Assembly (NCBI GenBank): GCA_965205165.1
Contig: OZ242037.1
Coordinates: 186,001 to 250,000 of the forward strand
Direction of reading: 5' to 3'
Length of the DNA stretch: 64,000 nucleotides
DNA from: CBDESM01 sp965205165
GTDB lineage: Bacteria; Chloroflexota; Dehalococcoidia; Bin125
The notes beneath the pieces were generated by a model, which was given only the letters and a program-made list of their open reading frames with translations, ran no database searches and was not told where the DNA came from. The translations under genes and the position numbers were made by a program. Below are positions 45,795 through 53,461 of the stretch, in pieces; position 1 is the first letter of the stretch, and every line of letters begins with the position of its first letter.

Positions 45795-47284
45795 TCACTG
45801 CCAGCGCCTCTGCGAGCGGGTATGAGCCGGTGATCGGGTTGGAGGTGCATTGCCAGTTGAGGACGGCCAGCAAGATGTTCTGCCGGTGTCCGGCGGGGTA
45901 TGCGGATGCGGAGCCGAACACCTTCGTCTGCCCGCTTTGCCTGGGGATGCCGGGGACGCTGCCGGTGATCAACCGGACGGCCGTGGAGTGGACGATCCGC
46001 ACGGCGCTGGCGCTCAACATGGGGATCCCGCGGCTCTCCAAGTTCGACCGCAAGAACTACCCGTATCCGGACCTGATGAAGGGCTACCAGATTTCGCAGT
46101 ACGACATGCCGCTCTCCGAGAACGGCTGGATCGACGTCGAGACCGACGATCTCGGCAGGCGGCGGATCGGGATCACCCGCGTGCATCTCGAGGAGGACAC
46201 GGCCCGGCTGCTCCACCGGACCAGCGATGCGGGGGAGAAGTTCAGCCTGATCGACGTCAACCGCTCCGGCGTCCCGCTGATGGAGATCGTCTCCGAACCC
46301 GATATGCGCAGCCCCCGGCAGGCGCGGCAGTACCTGATCCAGCTGCGCCAGATTCTCCGCTTCCTCGAGGTCAGCAGCGCGGATATGGAAAAGGGCTCCT
46401 TCCGCTGCGATGCCAACATCTCGCTGCGGCCGTTCGGCGCGGAGCAGTTCGGGGCGAAGGTCGAAGTCAAGAACATGAACTCCTTCCGCAGCGTGCAGAG
46501 CGCGCTGGAGTTCGAGATCGGGCGCCAGACCGAGGTGCTCGGCGCCGGCGGCACGATCGAGCAGGAAACGCGCGGCTGGGACGAGACTGCGCAGGTCACG
46601 CTGAGCCAGCGCTCCAAGGAAGAGGCGCACGATTACCGCTACTTCCCCGAGCCCGACCTGCCGCCGCTCGAAATCTCTGCCGACGCCGTCGAGCGGCTCC
46701 GCGCCGATCTGCCGGAACTGCCAGAAGCGCGCCGCGCCCGCTTCGAGGCCGAGTTCGGCCTCGGGCCCTTCGAGTCGGGCCTGCTTACGGAGGAGCCCGT
46801 CCCGGCCGCGTTCTTCGAGTCCGCCGTCGCGGCGCTCGGCGAATCTCGGGAAGCGGGCCAGCCGCGCGCCGTCGCCAACTGGATGGTGGGCGAACTCGCC
46901 CGCATGATGCACTCCAAGGACGACCGCGCCGACTGGCCCGACCTCAAGATTGCCCCCCCGCACCTCGCCCAACTCGTGCAACTGATCGACGAGGGCAAGA
47001 TCAGCACCAGCCAGGCCAAGGACGTCTTCGCCGAGACCTACCGCAGCGGCCAAGCCCCCGCGGCCGTGGTCGAGGCGCAGGGGCTGACCCAGATCAGCGG
47101 CGAGGATGCGCTCGCGCCGATCATCCAACAGGTCATCAGCGATCATCCCGATGCCGCCAACGACTACCGCAGCGGCAAGCAGGAAGCCCTCAAGTTCCTG
47201 GTCGGCATGACCATGCGCGCCACCAAGGGCCAGGCCAACCCCAAGCAGGCCACCGATCTCCTCACCAGCGCCTTGTCCGAATGA
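45791..47284 (+). CDS. gatB: Asp/Glu-tRNA(Asn/Gln) amidotransferase subunit B
   Basis: GatB is the kinase and tRNA-binding subunit of GatCAB, which converts Glu-tRNA-Gln (and Asp-tRNA-Asn) to the amides. The 497-residue protein shows YEPVIGLEVHCQLRTASKMF, the zinc cysteines CRCP and CPLCLGMPG, GYQISQYDMPL, DVNRSGVPLMEIVSEPD, FRCDANISLRP, VEVKNMNSF, DYRYFPEPDLPPL and a C-terminal YqeY-like helical domain ending TDLLTSAL. Subunits A and C are not in the window. An essential core gene, it lies between methyltransferases. Confidence 0.96.
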   Translation: MITASASASGYEPVIGLEVHCQLRTASKMFCRCPAGYADAEPNTFVCPLCLGMPGTLPVINRTAVEWTIRTALALNMGIPRLSKFDRKNYPYPDLMKGYQISQYDMPLSENGWIDVETDDLGRRRIGITRVHLEEDTARLLHRTSDAGEKFSLIDVNRSGVPLMEIVSEPDMRSPRQARQYLIQLRQILRFLEVSSADMEKGSFRCDANISLRPFGAEQFGAKVEVKNMNSFRSVQSALEFEIGRQTEVLGAGGTIEQETRGWDETAQVTLSQRSKEEAHDYRYFPEPDLPPLEISADAVERLRADLPELPEARRARFEAEFGLGPFESGLLTEEPVPAAFFESAVAALGESREAGQPRAVANWMVGELARMMHSKDDRADWPDLKIAPPHLAQLVQLIDEGKISTSQAKDVFAETYRSGQAPAAVVEAQGLTQISGEDALAPIIQQVISDHPDAANDYRSGKQEALKFLVGMTMRATKGQANPKQATDLLTSALSE

Positions 47285-47310
47285 TCGCCCGTTCCTCCGC
47301 ACGGATGCGC

Positions 47311-47316
47311 TATCTT
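47311..47316 (+). promoter_or_regulatory. -10-like TATCTT before methyltransferase M2
   Basis: TATCTT ends 6 bases before the ATG of a 10-codon open frame that overlaps the M2 GTG. It fits a leaderless message starting at that ATG. No -35 recognised. Confidence 0.4.
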
Positions 47317-47322
47317 GCGCAG

Positions 47323-47355
47323 ATGAGCACGAACGAGATGGGCGGCGCAGAGTGA
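47323..47355 (+). CDS. Possible 10-codon leader peptide coupled to M2
   Basis: ATG 47323 opens a 10-residue frame (MSTNEMGGAE) whose TGA overlaps the GTG of M2 (GTGA). It starts 6 bases after a TATCTT box. In the same frame an ATG at 47281, overlapping the gatB stop, would give 24 residues. It may be only a way to deliver ribosomes to a weak GTG. No conservation evidence is available here. Confidence 0.3.
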   Translation: MSTNEMGGAE

Positions 47356-48281
47356 CCCTCGTTCCGACATCCGGGATCGGGTCGTCTGAGGCCGCCATTT
47401 CCGGCACGTGGTCGCCCGATGCGGATTGCGTCTTTCATCTGGGCGACTGCCGCGACCTGCTCGCCGAAATGCCCGACGGCGCAGCGCGGCTCGTGGTCAC
47501 CTCGCCGCCCTACAACATCGGCAAGGCCTACGAACGCGCCCAGACCATCGACGACTACGTCGCCGCGCAAGCCGAGGTGATCGAGGCCTGCGCCCGCGTG
47601 CTCGACGAGCGCGGCTCGCTCTGCTGGCAGACCGGCAATTATGTGAAGAACGGCGAGATCATCCCTCTCGACGCGCTCCTCTTCCCCGTCTTCCGCGGGC
47701 TCGGCCTCAAGATGCGCAACCGCATCGTCTGGCATTTCGAGCATGGGCTGCACTGCTCCAAGCGCCTCTCAGGGCGCTACGAAACCATCTCCTGGTTCAC
47801 CAAATCCGACGATTACATCTTCAATCTCGACCCGATCCGCGTCCCCCAGAAGTACCCCAACAAGCGCCATTTCAAGGGGCCCCGCACCGGCCAGCTCTCC
47901 GGCAACCCGCTCGGCAAGAACCCCGGCGACGTCTGGATCTTCCCCAACGTCAAGCACAACCATGTCGAAAAGACCGAGCATCCCTGCCAGTACCCGGTCG
48001 AGCTGGTCGAACGGCTCGTCCTCTCCCTCACCGACCCGGGCGATTTGGTGCTCGACCCCTACATGGGCGTGGCCAGCAGCGCCATCGCCGCGATCCGCCA
48101 CGCCCGCCGCGCCGCCGGCGCGGAAATCGACCCCCGCTACCACCAAATCGGCTTAGCCCGCATCCAAGCCCACCGCACCGGCCGCCTCCGCACCCGCCCC
48201 ATGCACCGCCCCGTCTACCGGCCTTCCGGCGAGGGCGGGCGAATGTGGATGACTGCTGACCAGCCGTTGCAGCGGGCGTGA
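47352..48281 (+). CDS. DNA methyltransferase M2 (SPPY type)
   Basis: A 309-residue amino-methyltransferase: FHLGDCRDLLAEMPDG, motif IV TSPPYN, then a middle region (WHFEHGLHCSKRLSGRYETI, DYIFNLDPIRVPQKYPNKRH) and the C-terminal motif I DLVLDPYMGVASSAIAAIRH with GAEIDPRYHQIGLARI. The target base is N4-cytosine or N6-adenine. The GTG start overlaps a short upstream frame. It faces M3 tail to tail with 4 bases between them. No dedicated restriction enzyme lies beside it, so it could be solitary or paired with the nuclease domain of M3. Confidence 0.85.
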   Translation: MTLVPTSGIGSSEAAISGTWSPDADCVFHLGDCRDLLAEMPDGAARLVVTSPPYNIGKAYERAQTIDDYVAAQAEVIEACARVLDERGSLCWQTGNYVKNGEIIPLDALLFPVFRGLGLKMRNRIVWHFEHGLHCSKRLSGRYETISWFTKSDDYIFNLDPIRVPQKYPNKRHFKGPRTGQLSGNPLGKNPGDVWIFPNVKHNHVEKTEHPCQYPVELVERLVLSLTDPGDLVLDPYMGVASSAIAAIRHARRAAGAEIDPRYHQIGLARIQAHRTGRLRTRPMHRPVYRPSGEGGRMWMTADQPLQRA

Positions 48282-48285
48282 TGCC

Positions 48286-49719
48286 CTACAGCATCCTGCG
48301 CGCTTCGCGGCCATAGGGCCACGGCAATCTGGGCAGGCGGCCTTGGAAGAAGTCCTCGACCGACCAGACCTGCACTCGCGGATACTCCGTGTCGCCGACC
48401 TTGACGACGCCTTCAGCCGCAGCCACCTCGCGCATCGTGCTGCGCGATCCGGGCGGTTCCATCAGGATCAGCACCGCGAGATCGGCGTCGCTCATCGCGC
48501 CGATCAGATCGCGAACGGCCGAGACGCCCGCCCGGCCCGATTTGACCTGACCCACCGCCCGCCCGATCCGGTAGCCGCGCGAGGCTGCGGAATCCGGCAT
48601 TTCGAACCGCATGACTCCGTCCACGCCGCGGTCGCCGACTTGGCTGCTGTTGGGCCTGAATCCGTCCAACCGCGTGATCGCCCAAGTCTCGAACTGGAAG
48701 CGGCTGCGCTGCGCCAAGTCGCGCGCTCCCGCCATGTCGCGCGGCGCGCCGATCACCGACGCTTCCGTGCCGATCTCCCGCAGGCGATCCTCCACCAGCC
48801 CAATCGCCAAGTGGTGGATGTCGATGCCCACCCAGCGGCGCCGCAGCTGCTCGGCGGCGACCACCGCCGTCCCGCAGCCGCAGAACGGATCGAGCACCAA
48901 ATCCCCCTCATTCGACGACGCCTCGATGATGCGGTTGAGCAGCTTCAACGGCTTCTGCGTCTGGAAGCCCGTCCGCTCCTTGGCCGAGCCGGCGATGACG
49001 CTGATGTCGTTCCATACATCCCGGCGCGGCATCCCCTTGGACGGCGTCTCGAGGCGCTGCACCCGCGTGGGGTTCTCCGGATCCTTCCGGTTCGAGCCGC
49101 CGCGGAAGCGCTGCTCGTAACTCTCGCTGACCGGCTCGAAATCGCCGTGGAAATCGATCTGCGCAGCATCCTTCGCATAGAACAGGATCGTGTCGTGCAT
49201 GCGCTGGAAGCCTTTGAAGTTGGCCAGCGACCATCTCCGATAGGACCAGACGATCTCGTTGCGGAAGTTCTGCACCCCGAAGATCGCGTCCATGAACATC
49301 CGCAGATAGGCGTTGGCGGTTGGATCGCAGTGCAGATAGATCGAGCCGTGCGGCTTCAGCACGCGGCGCAGCTCGGCCAGCCGGACGGACATCATCGCCA
49401 GATAGGCGCTCATGCTGTTCTTGCCCAGCGCCGAGACCATCGCGTTCAGCAGCACCCCGGCCGGCGGACTCAGCGAATCGGGCGCGAGCATCTCCCGCAG
49501 CGCCCGCTCCGAATCTTCGCCCCAGCGCCAGGTGTCGTTGAACACCTCCACTTGCGACGGCGAAGCCTCGCCCGACTCGTCGCGGTAGAGCAGGTTGTAG
49601 GTCGCGTTGGAGTTGAACGGCGGATCGAGGTAGATCAGATCAACCGCCTCGTCGTCAAAGTGCTCCCGGAGCACGGCGAGGTTGTCGTCGTAGAACAGGG
49701 TGCCGGCAAGATCGCTCAT
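48286..49719 (-). CDS. DNA methyltransferase M3 fused to a PD-(D/E)xK nuclease-like domain
   Basis: A 477-residue protein. The N-terminal part is an adenine-type methyltransferase with LDPPFNSNATYN (about 33), RRVLKPHGSIYLHCDPTANA and motif I LVLDPFCGCGTAVVAAEQL near 270. The C-terminal part (about 335-477) looks like a Mrr-type nuclease or recognition domain: FQFETWAITRLDGF, VGDRGVDGVMRF, then AVGQVKSGRAG with the acidic and QxK spacing of PD-(D/E)xK enzymes. It may be a single-chain restriction-modification enzyme or a methylase with a vestigial nuclease. Start: ATG 49719, 7 bases after a minus-strand TAATCT. GTG 49722 is possible. Confidence 0.82.
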   Translation of the reverse strand: MSDLAGTLFYDDNLAVLREHFDDEAVDLIYLDPPFNSNATYNLLYRDESGEASPSQVEVFNDTWRWGEDSERALREMLAPDSLSPPAGVLLNAMVSALGKNSMSAYLAMMSVRLAELRRVLKPHGSIYLHCDPTANAYLRMFMDAIFGVQNFRNEIVWSYRRWSLANFKGFQRMHDTILFYAKDAAQIDFHGDFEPVSESYEQRFRGGSNRKDPENPTRVQRLETPSKGMPRRDVWNDISVIAGSAKERTGFQTQKPLKLLNRIIEASSNEGDLVLDPFCGCGTAVVAAEQLRRRWVGIDIHHLAIGLVEDRLREIGTEASVIGAPRDMAGARDLAQRSRFQFETWAITRLDGFRPNSSQVGDRGVDGVMRFEMPDSAASRGYRIGRAVGQVKSGRAGVSAVRDLIGAMSDADLAVLILMEPPGSRSTMREVAAAEGVVKVGDTEYPRVQVWSVEDFFQGRLPRLPWPYGREARRML

Positions 49720-49726
49720 CACGACC

Positions 49727-49732
49727 AGATTA
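49727..49732 (-). promoter_or_regulatory. -10-like TAATCT before M3
   Basis: On the minus strand TAATCT ends 7 bases before the ATG of M3, with no ribosome site between. It falls in the short gap between the M3 and aldo/keto reductase genes, both leftward. Confidence 0.45.
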
Positions 49733-49756
49733 GCCCCTTGCCGGCGGCTGCCGGCC

Positions 49757-50746
49757 TCAGACGGCTTGCGGGGTTTCTACGTGGGTGGGGACGCCGGCTT
49801 GGGTGAAGACCTCGTCGATGTAGGCGCGGTCGGACTCGGTGAGTTTCCAGTCGGTGGCGGCTACGTTTTCCTCTAGTTCGCGTTCGTTGCGCATGCCGAC
49901 CAGGGCTACGGTCACGGCGTCGTTGCCGAGGACCCAGGCGAGGGCCAGTTGGGCGAGGGTCTTGCCGTAGCCGTCGGCCAGCTGGCGCAGCTTTTCGCCC
50001 ACCCAGAGCTCGCGCAGAAACTCTTCCTGCTGGAAGAGGGGCAGCTCGAAGGCGACGCCGCGGCGCCGCCAATCGCTCTCCTCGAACTCGGTGGTGGGCG
50101 TGAAGGCGCCGGTCAGCAGGCCGAAGCCGAGCGAGCCGTAGGCCATGTAGCCGACGCCGTTGGCCTTGCACCAGGGGAGGACGTCGGCCTCCATGCGGCG
50201 GTCGAAGAGGTGGTAGCCGACTTGGTTCGCGGTCAGGCTGCCGTGCTGCTGGCACTCCTCCATCATGGGCACGGTGAAGTTGGAGACGCCGTAGTGGCGG
50301 ACCTTGCCGTCGGCCTTGAGCTGCTCGAGCGCTCGCATCGTCTCGTCGAAGGGGGTGTCGTGGTCGGGCCAGTGGATCAGCATCAGGTCGATCACGTCGG
50401 TGTCGAGCCGCTTCAGGCAGCCGTCGGTGTGCTCGATCACGTGGTCGTAGCGCGAGTTGCGGCCGGTCACCTTGGGCGTTTCGTCGTAGTCGAAGCCGAC
50501 CTTGGTGACCAAGACGATCTCCGAGCGGCGCTCGCCGAGGGCCTTGGCGAGGATTTCCTCGGAGTGGTAGGGGCCGTAGACCTCGGCGGTGTCGAACAGG
50601 TTGATCCCGCGGTCGATGGCGGCATTGACGGCGCGGCTGGCTTCGGCGACGTCGATCTGCCCGTACATCGTGGTGGACATCTCCCAGGTGCCGAAGCCGA
50701 CGGCCGAGCAGGCGAGGTCGGTGTCGCCGAATGTGCGCTGTTCCAT
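49757..50746 (-). CDS. Aldo/keto reductase
   Basis: A 329-residue NADPH-dependent AKR with the catalytic tetrad: Asp and Tyr in LFDTAEVYGPYHSEEIL, Lys in VTKVGFDYDE and His in MLIHWPDHDTP. It also has the family GVSNFTVPMMEE, GYMAYGSLGFGLLTG and GMRNERELEENV. The substrate is not predictable. I chose ATG 50746, where the conserved RTFGDTDL begins; the frame runs on upstream without support. It is divergent from yvcK. Plus-strand sequence here is G-rich, opposite to its right-hand neighbours. Confidence 0.88.
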   Translation of the reverse strand: MEQRTFGDTDLACSAVGFGTWEMSTTMYGQIDVAEASRAVNAAIDRGINLFDTAEVYGPYHSEEILAKALGERRSEIVLVTKVGFDYDETPKVTGRNSRYDHVIEHTDGCLKRLDTDVIDLMLIHWPDHDTPFDETMRALEQLKADGKVRHYGVSNFTVPMMEECQQHGSLTANQVGYHLFDRRMEADVLPWCKANGVGYMAYGSLGFGLLTGAFTPTTEFEESDWRRRGVAFELPLFQQEEFLRELWVGEKLRQLADGYGKTLAQLALAWVLGNDAVTVALVGMRNERELEENVAATDWKLTESDRAYIDEVFTQAGVPTHVETPQAV

Positions 50747-50840
50747 CTGGAGCCCCCGTTCCGCGGCCTCGGGCGGCCGCCCGCGCCCGCGCATTCGCCG
50801 GGCCTGCGCCCTGAAGGTACCCCGTCCGCCGAGGCGTGCC

Positions 50841-50846
50841 TATAGT
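50841..50846 (+). promoter_or_regulatory. -10-like TATAGT before yvcK
   Basis: TATAGT ends 8 bases before the ATG at 50855, with no ribosome site between, in the divergent AKR/yvcK gap. It is a likely leaderless start. No -35 at 17 bases. Confidence 0.55.
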
Positions 50847-50854
50847 TGGGCGCA

Positions 50855-52240
50855 ATGTCCCGCATCCAGACCGCCCTGCAAGAGCGCAGCATCCGCACTT
50901 GGCTGGTGCCCGGGCTGGGCGTCAAGCGCTGGTTCCTGCTGCTTTTGGCCGGCATGGGCCTGCTCGGGCTCGGCATCGCCTTCGTGCTGCGCGAGCTCTA
51001 CGTGACGACCACGCTGCCCGGGGCCTTCTACTACCTGACTCTCCAGTTCCTGCCCTACGCGGCGCGCGGCGGCATCCTGATGGCGCTGGCCGCGATCGCG
51101 ATCGGCTTCGGGGCTTGGAAGTTCACCAACGCGCTGGTCGGCGCGGCGCGGGCGCACCGCCCCCGCAACGGCGACGTCGACGCGCCGCTGGTCGAACTGC
51201 TCTACCGCAGCCGCTTCCCGGCGCGCGGCCCGCGGATCGTCTGCATCGGCGGCGGCACCGGGCTCTCGATCCTGCTGCGCGGGCTCAAGGAGTACTCCGA
51301 CAACATCTCCGCGATCGTCACGGTGGCCGACGACGGGGGCTCATCCGGCCGGCTGCGGCGGGACATGGGGGTGATCCCTCCGGGCGACCTGCGCAACTGC
51401 ATCGCGGCGCTGGCCGATGCGGAGCCGCTGATGACGCGGCTCTTCCAATACCGCTTCCCGGACGGATCGGGCGATGGGCTCGAAGGGCATTCCTTCGGCA
51501 ACCTCTTCATCGTGGCCATGTCGGGCGTCACCGGCTCGATGGAGGACGCGCTCAACGAGACCGGGCGCGTGCTCGCGGTGCGGGGGCGGATCATTCCTTC
51601 GACGCTGGAGGACATCCGGCTCGCGGCGCGCACCCACGACGGGCGCGTGATCCGCGGCGAATCCGCGATCACCGCGGCGGACACGCGCATCCGGCTGCTG
51701 ACGCTCGAACCGGCGCACCCGCGCGCGCACCCCGATGCGGTCAACGCGGTGCGCAACGCGGACATCATCGTGGTCGGTCCCGGCTCCCTCTACACCAGCG
51801 TCCTGCCCAATCTGATCGTGCCCGACCTGCGGATCGCCTTCCAGGAATCCAGCGCGCTCAAGATGTACGTCTCCAACGTGGCCACGCAGCGCGGCGAGAC
51901 CGACCATTACTCCGTCCAGGACCACATCGGTTCGATCTCGGACCACATCGGCGGGATGCCGTTCGACTACGTGATCGCGAACAACAATGCCTCGGCGCGG
52001 CTTCCGCGGCGCTGGCGCTCGGAGCCGGTCCGCGTCGACCCGGGCGCGTCCTTCGAGAGCGCGGCGCTGATCGAGGCCGACGTGGTCGATTCGGGCAACC
52101 GCTACCGCCATGACTCCGGCAAACTCGCGGCCGCGATCCTGACCACGTACCATGAGCGCGAAGAGGCGGGCGTGCGCCCCCTGCGCGCCCCGGCCGCGAC
52201 GGGCCCGGCCCGCCGAGCGCGGCTGCCGGTCGGGAAGTGA
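50855..52240 (+). CDS. yvcK: YvcK/CofD-like gluconeogenesis factor with N-terminal membrane helices
   Basis: YvcK binds UDP-GlcNAc and is needed for growth and cell-wall synthesis on gluconeogenic carbon in Bacillus. The 461-residue protein has two N-terminal hydrophobic helices (about 25-46 and 70-92). The CofD-like fold follows with CIGGGTGLSILLRGLKEYSD, VTVADDGGSSGRLRRDMGVI, PPGDLRNCI, EGHSFGNLFI, VVGPGSLYTSVLPNL and YVSNVATQRGETD. The membrane part is extra compared with Bacillus YvcK. ATG 50855 follows TATAGT. A TTG at 50846 is not preferred. It is followed by secG after 10 bases. Confidence 0.92.
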   Translation: MSRIQTALQERSIRTWLVPGLGVKRWFLLLLAGMGLLGLGIAFVLRELYVTTTLPGAFYYLTLQFLPYAARGGILMALAAIAIGFGAWKFTNALVGAARAHRPRNGDVDAPLVELLYRSRFPARGPRIVCIGGGTGLSILLRGLKEYSDNISAIVTVADDGGSSGRLRRDMGVIPPGDLRNCIAALADAEPLMTRLFQYRFPDGSGDGLEGHSFGNLFIVAMSGVTGSMEDALNETGRVLAVRGRIIPSTLEDIRLAARTHDGRVIRGESAITAADTRIRLLTLEPAHPRAHPDAVNAVRNADIIVVGPGSLYTSVLPNLIVPDLRIAFQESSALKMYVSNVATQRGETDHYSVQDHIGSISDHIGGMPFDYVIANNNASARLPRRWRSEPVRVDPGASFESAALIEADVVDSGNRYRHDSGKLAAAILTTYHEREEAGVRPLRAPAATGPARRARLPVGK

Positions 52241-52250
52241 ACGCACCCAG

Positions 52251-52475
52251 ATGAGCGCATCCGAAATTCTCAACATCTTCCAGGTGCTGGTCGCGCTGAT
52301 GGTGATCGCGGCCGTCGTCCTGCAAGCCAAGGGCGCGGGGCTGGGCAACATTTTCGGCGGGACGGGCGGCGAGGGCTACCGCACGCGGCGCGGGCTCGAA
52401 CGCTCGCTCTTCCGCGGCACCATCGTGCTGATGCTCGTGTTCGTCGGCCTGTCCATCGCCGCCGTCCGCATCTGA
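52251..52475 (+). CDS. secG: Preprotein translocase subunit SecG
   Basis: SecG is the small SecYEG subunit. The 74-residue protein has two transmembrane helices (NIFQVLVALMVIAAVVLQ and GTIVLMLVFVGLSIAAV) joined by the Gly-rich loop AGLGNIFGGTGGEGYRTRRG, which is the family signature. ATG 52251 is chosen because it gives the normal length; the frame extends upstream inside yvcK. Confidence 0.93.
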   Translation: MSASEILNIFQVLVALMVIAAVVLQAKGAGLGNIFGGTGGEGYRTRRGLERSLFRGTIVLMLVFVGLSIAAVRI

Positions 52476-52489
52476 GCCGGGCGCGGGCG

Positions 52490-52495
52490 TACCCT
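52490..52495 (+). promoter_or_regulatory. -10-like TACCCT before fmt
   Basis: TACCCT ends 6 bases before the fmt ATG in the 26-base gap after secG. No ribosome site is visible, so a leaderless transcript is likely. No -35 recognised. Confidence 0.45.
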
Positions 52496-52501
52496 GCCGC
52501 C

Positions 52502-53461
52502 ATGCCCGATGCGCCCCGCACCATCTTCTACGGCTCGCCCGACTTCGCACTTCCCGTCCTCTCCGCGGTGATCGACGGCCCGTGGCGTCCGGTCGCTGCA
52601 GTCACGCCGCCGGATCGTCCGGCCGGGCGCGGGCGCAAGCCCAAGCCGCCGCCGGTGAAGGAACTCGCGCAAGCCAGCGGGATCCCGGTCGTGCAGCCGC
52701 AGCGTCTGCGCGACGAAGCGGCGATCTCGCAGATCGCGGCGCTCCGGCCCGAACTCCAGATTGTCGCCGCCTACGGCCAGCTGCTGCCCGAGGCCGTTCT
52801 CGACCTCCCGGCGCACGGCACGCTCAACGTCCACGCTTCGCTGCTCCCGCGCTGGCGCGGCGCGGCGCCCGTCCACGCCGCGATCCTTCACGGCGATCCG
52901 GAAACCGGCGCGACGATCATGCTGGTCGACCAGACCGAGGACACGGGCGACGTCCTCGCCCAGCGCCCGACCCGGATTGGCGCGTCGGAAACCGCCGGCG
53001 AACTCTCCGACCGCCTCGCGCAGCTCGGGGCGGATCTGCTGATCGAAACCATCCCGCGCTGGCTCGCCGGCGAAATCGCGCCTCAGCCGCAGGATGCGGC
53101 GCGGGCGACGCGCGCCCGGCGGATCGGCAAATCCGCCGGCGAGATCGACTGGACCAGCCCCGCGATCGAGATCGAACGGCAAGTCCGCGCCTGCACCCCT
53201 TGGCCGGGCGCGTTCACCATCGCCGCGGGGCGGCAGCTGCGCATCGCCAAGGCCGAATGGATCCCGACGATCGGCGACCGCCCCGGCGCGACCCCGGGCA
53301 GGATCAGCGTCAGTGGCGATTGGATCGGCGTGCAGACCGGCCGGGGCACGCTGGCGCTGCGCCGCCTTCAGCGCGCCGGCAAGCGCGAGATGTCGGCCGC
53401 CGAGTTCGCCCGCGGCGCGGCCGCGCTCGACGGCCAAGTCCTCGGCTCGGCCGATGCCTGA
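52502..53461 (+). CDS. fmt: Methionyl-tRNA formyltransferase
   Basis: Fmt formylates initiator Met-tRNA. The 319-residue protein has TIFYGSPDFALPVL, TPPDRPAGRGRKPKPPPVK, the catalytic AYGQLLPEAVL, TLNVHASLLPRWRGAAPVHA with the Asn/His pair, and ATIMLVDQTEDTGDVL. The C-terminal tRNA-binding domain carries IDWTSPAIEIERQVRACTPW. Full length. It overlaps rlmN by 8 bases. Confidence 0.95.
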   Translation: MPDAPRTIFYGSPDFALPVLSAVIDGPWRPVAAVTPPDRPAGRGRKPKPPPVKELAQASGIPVVQPQRLRDEAAISQIAALRPELQIVAAYGQLLPEAVLDLPAHGTLNVHASLLPRWRGAAPVHAAILHGDPETGATIMLVDQTEDTGDVLAQRPTRIGASETAGELSDRLAQLGADLLIETIPRWLAGEIAPQPQDAARATRARRIGKSAGEIDWTSPAIEIERQVRACTPWPGAFTIAAGRQLRIAKAEWIPTIGDRPGATPGRISVSGDWIGVQTGRGTLALRRLQRAGKREMSAAEFARGAAALDGQVLGSADA

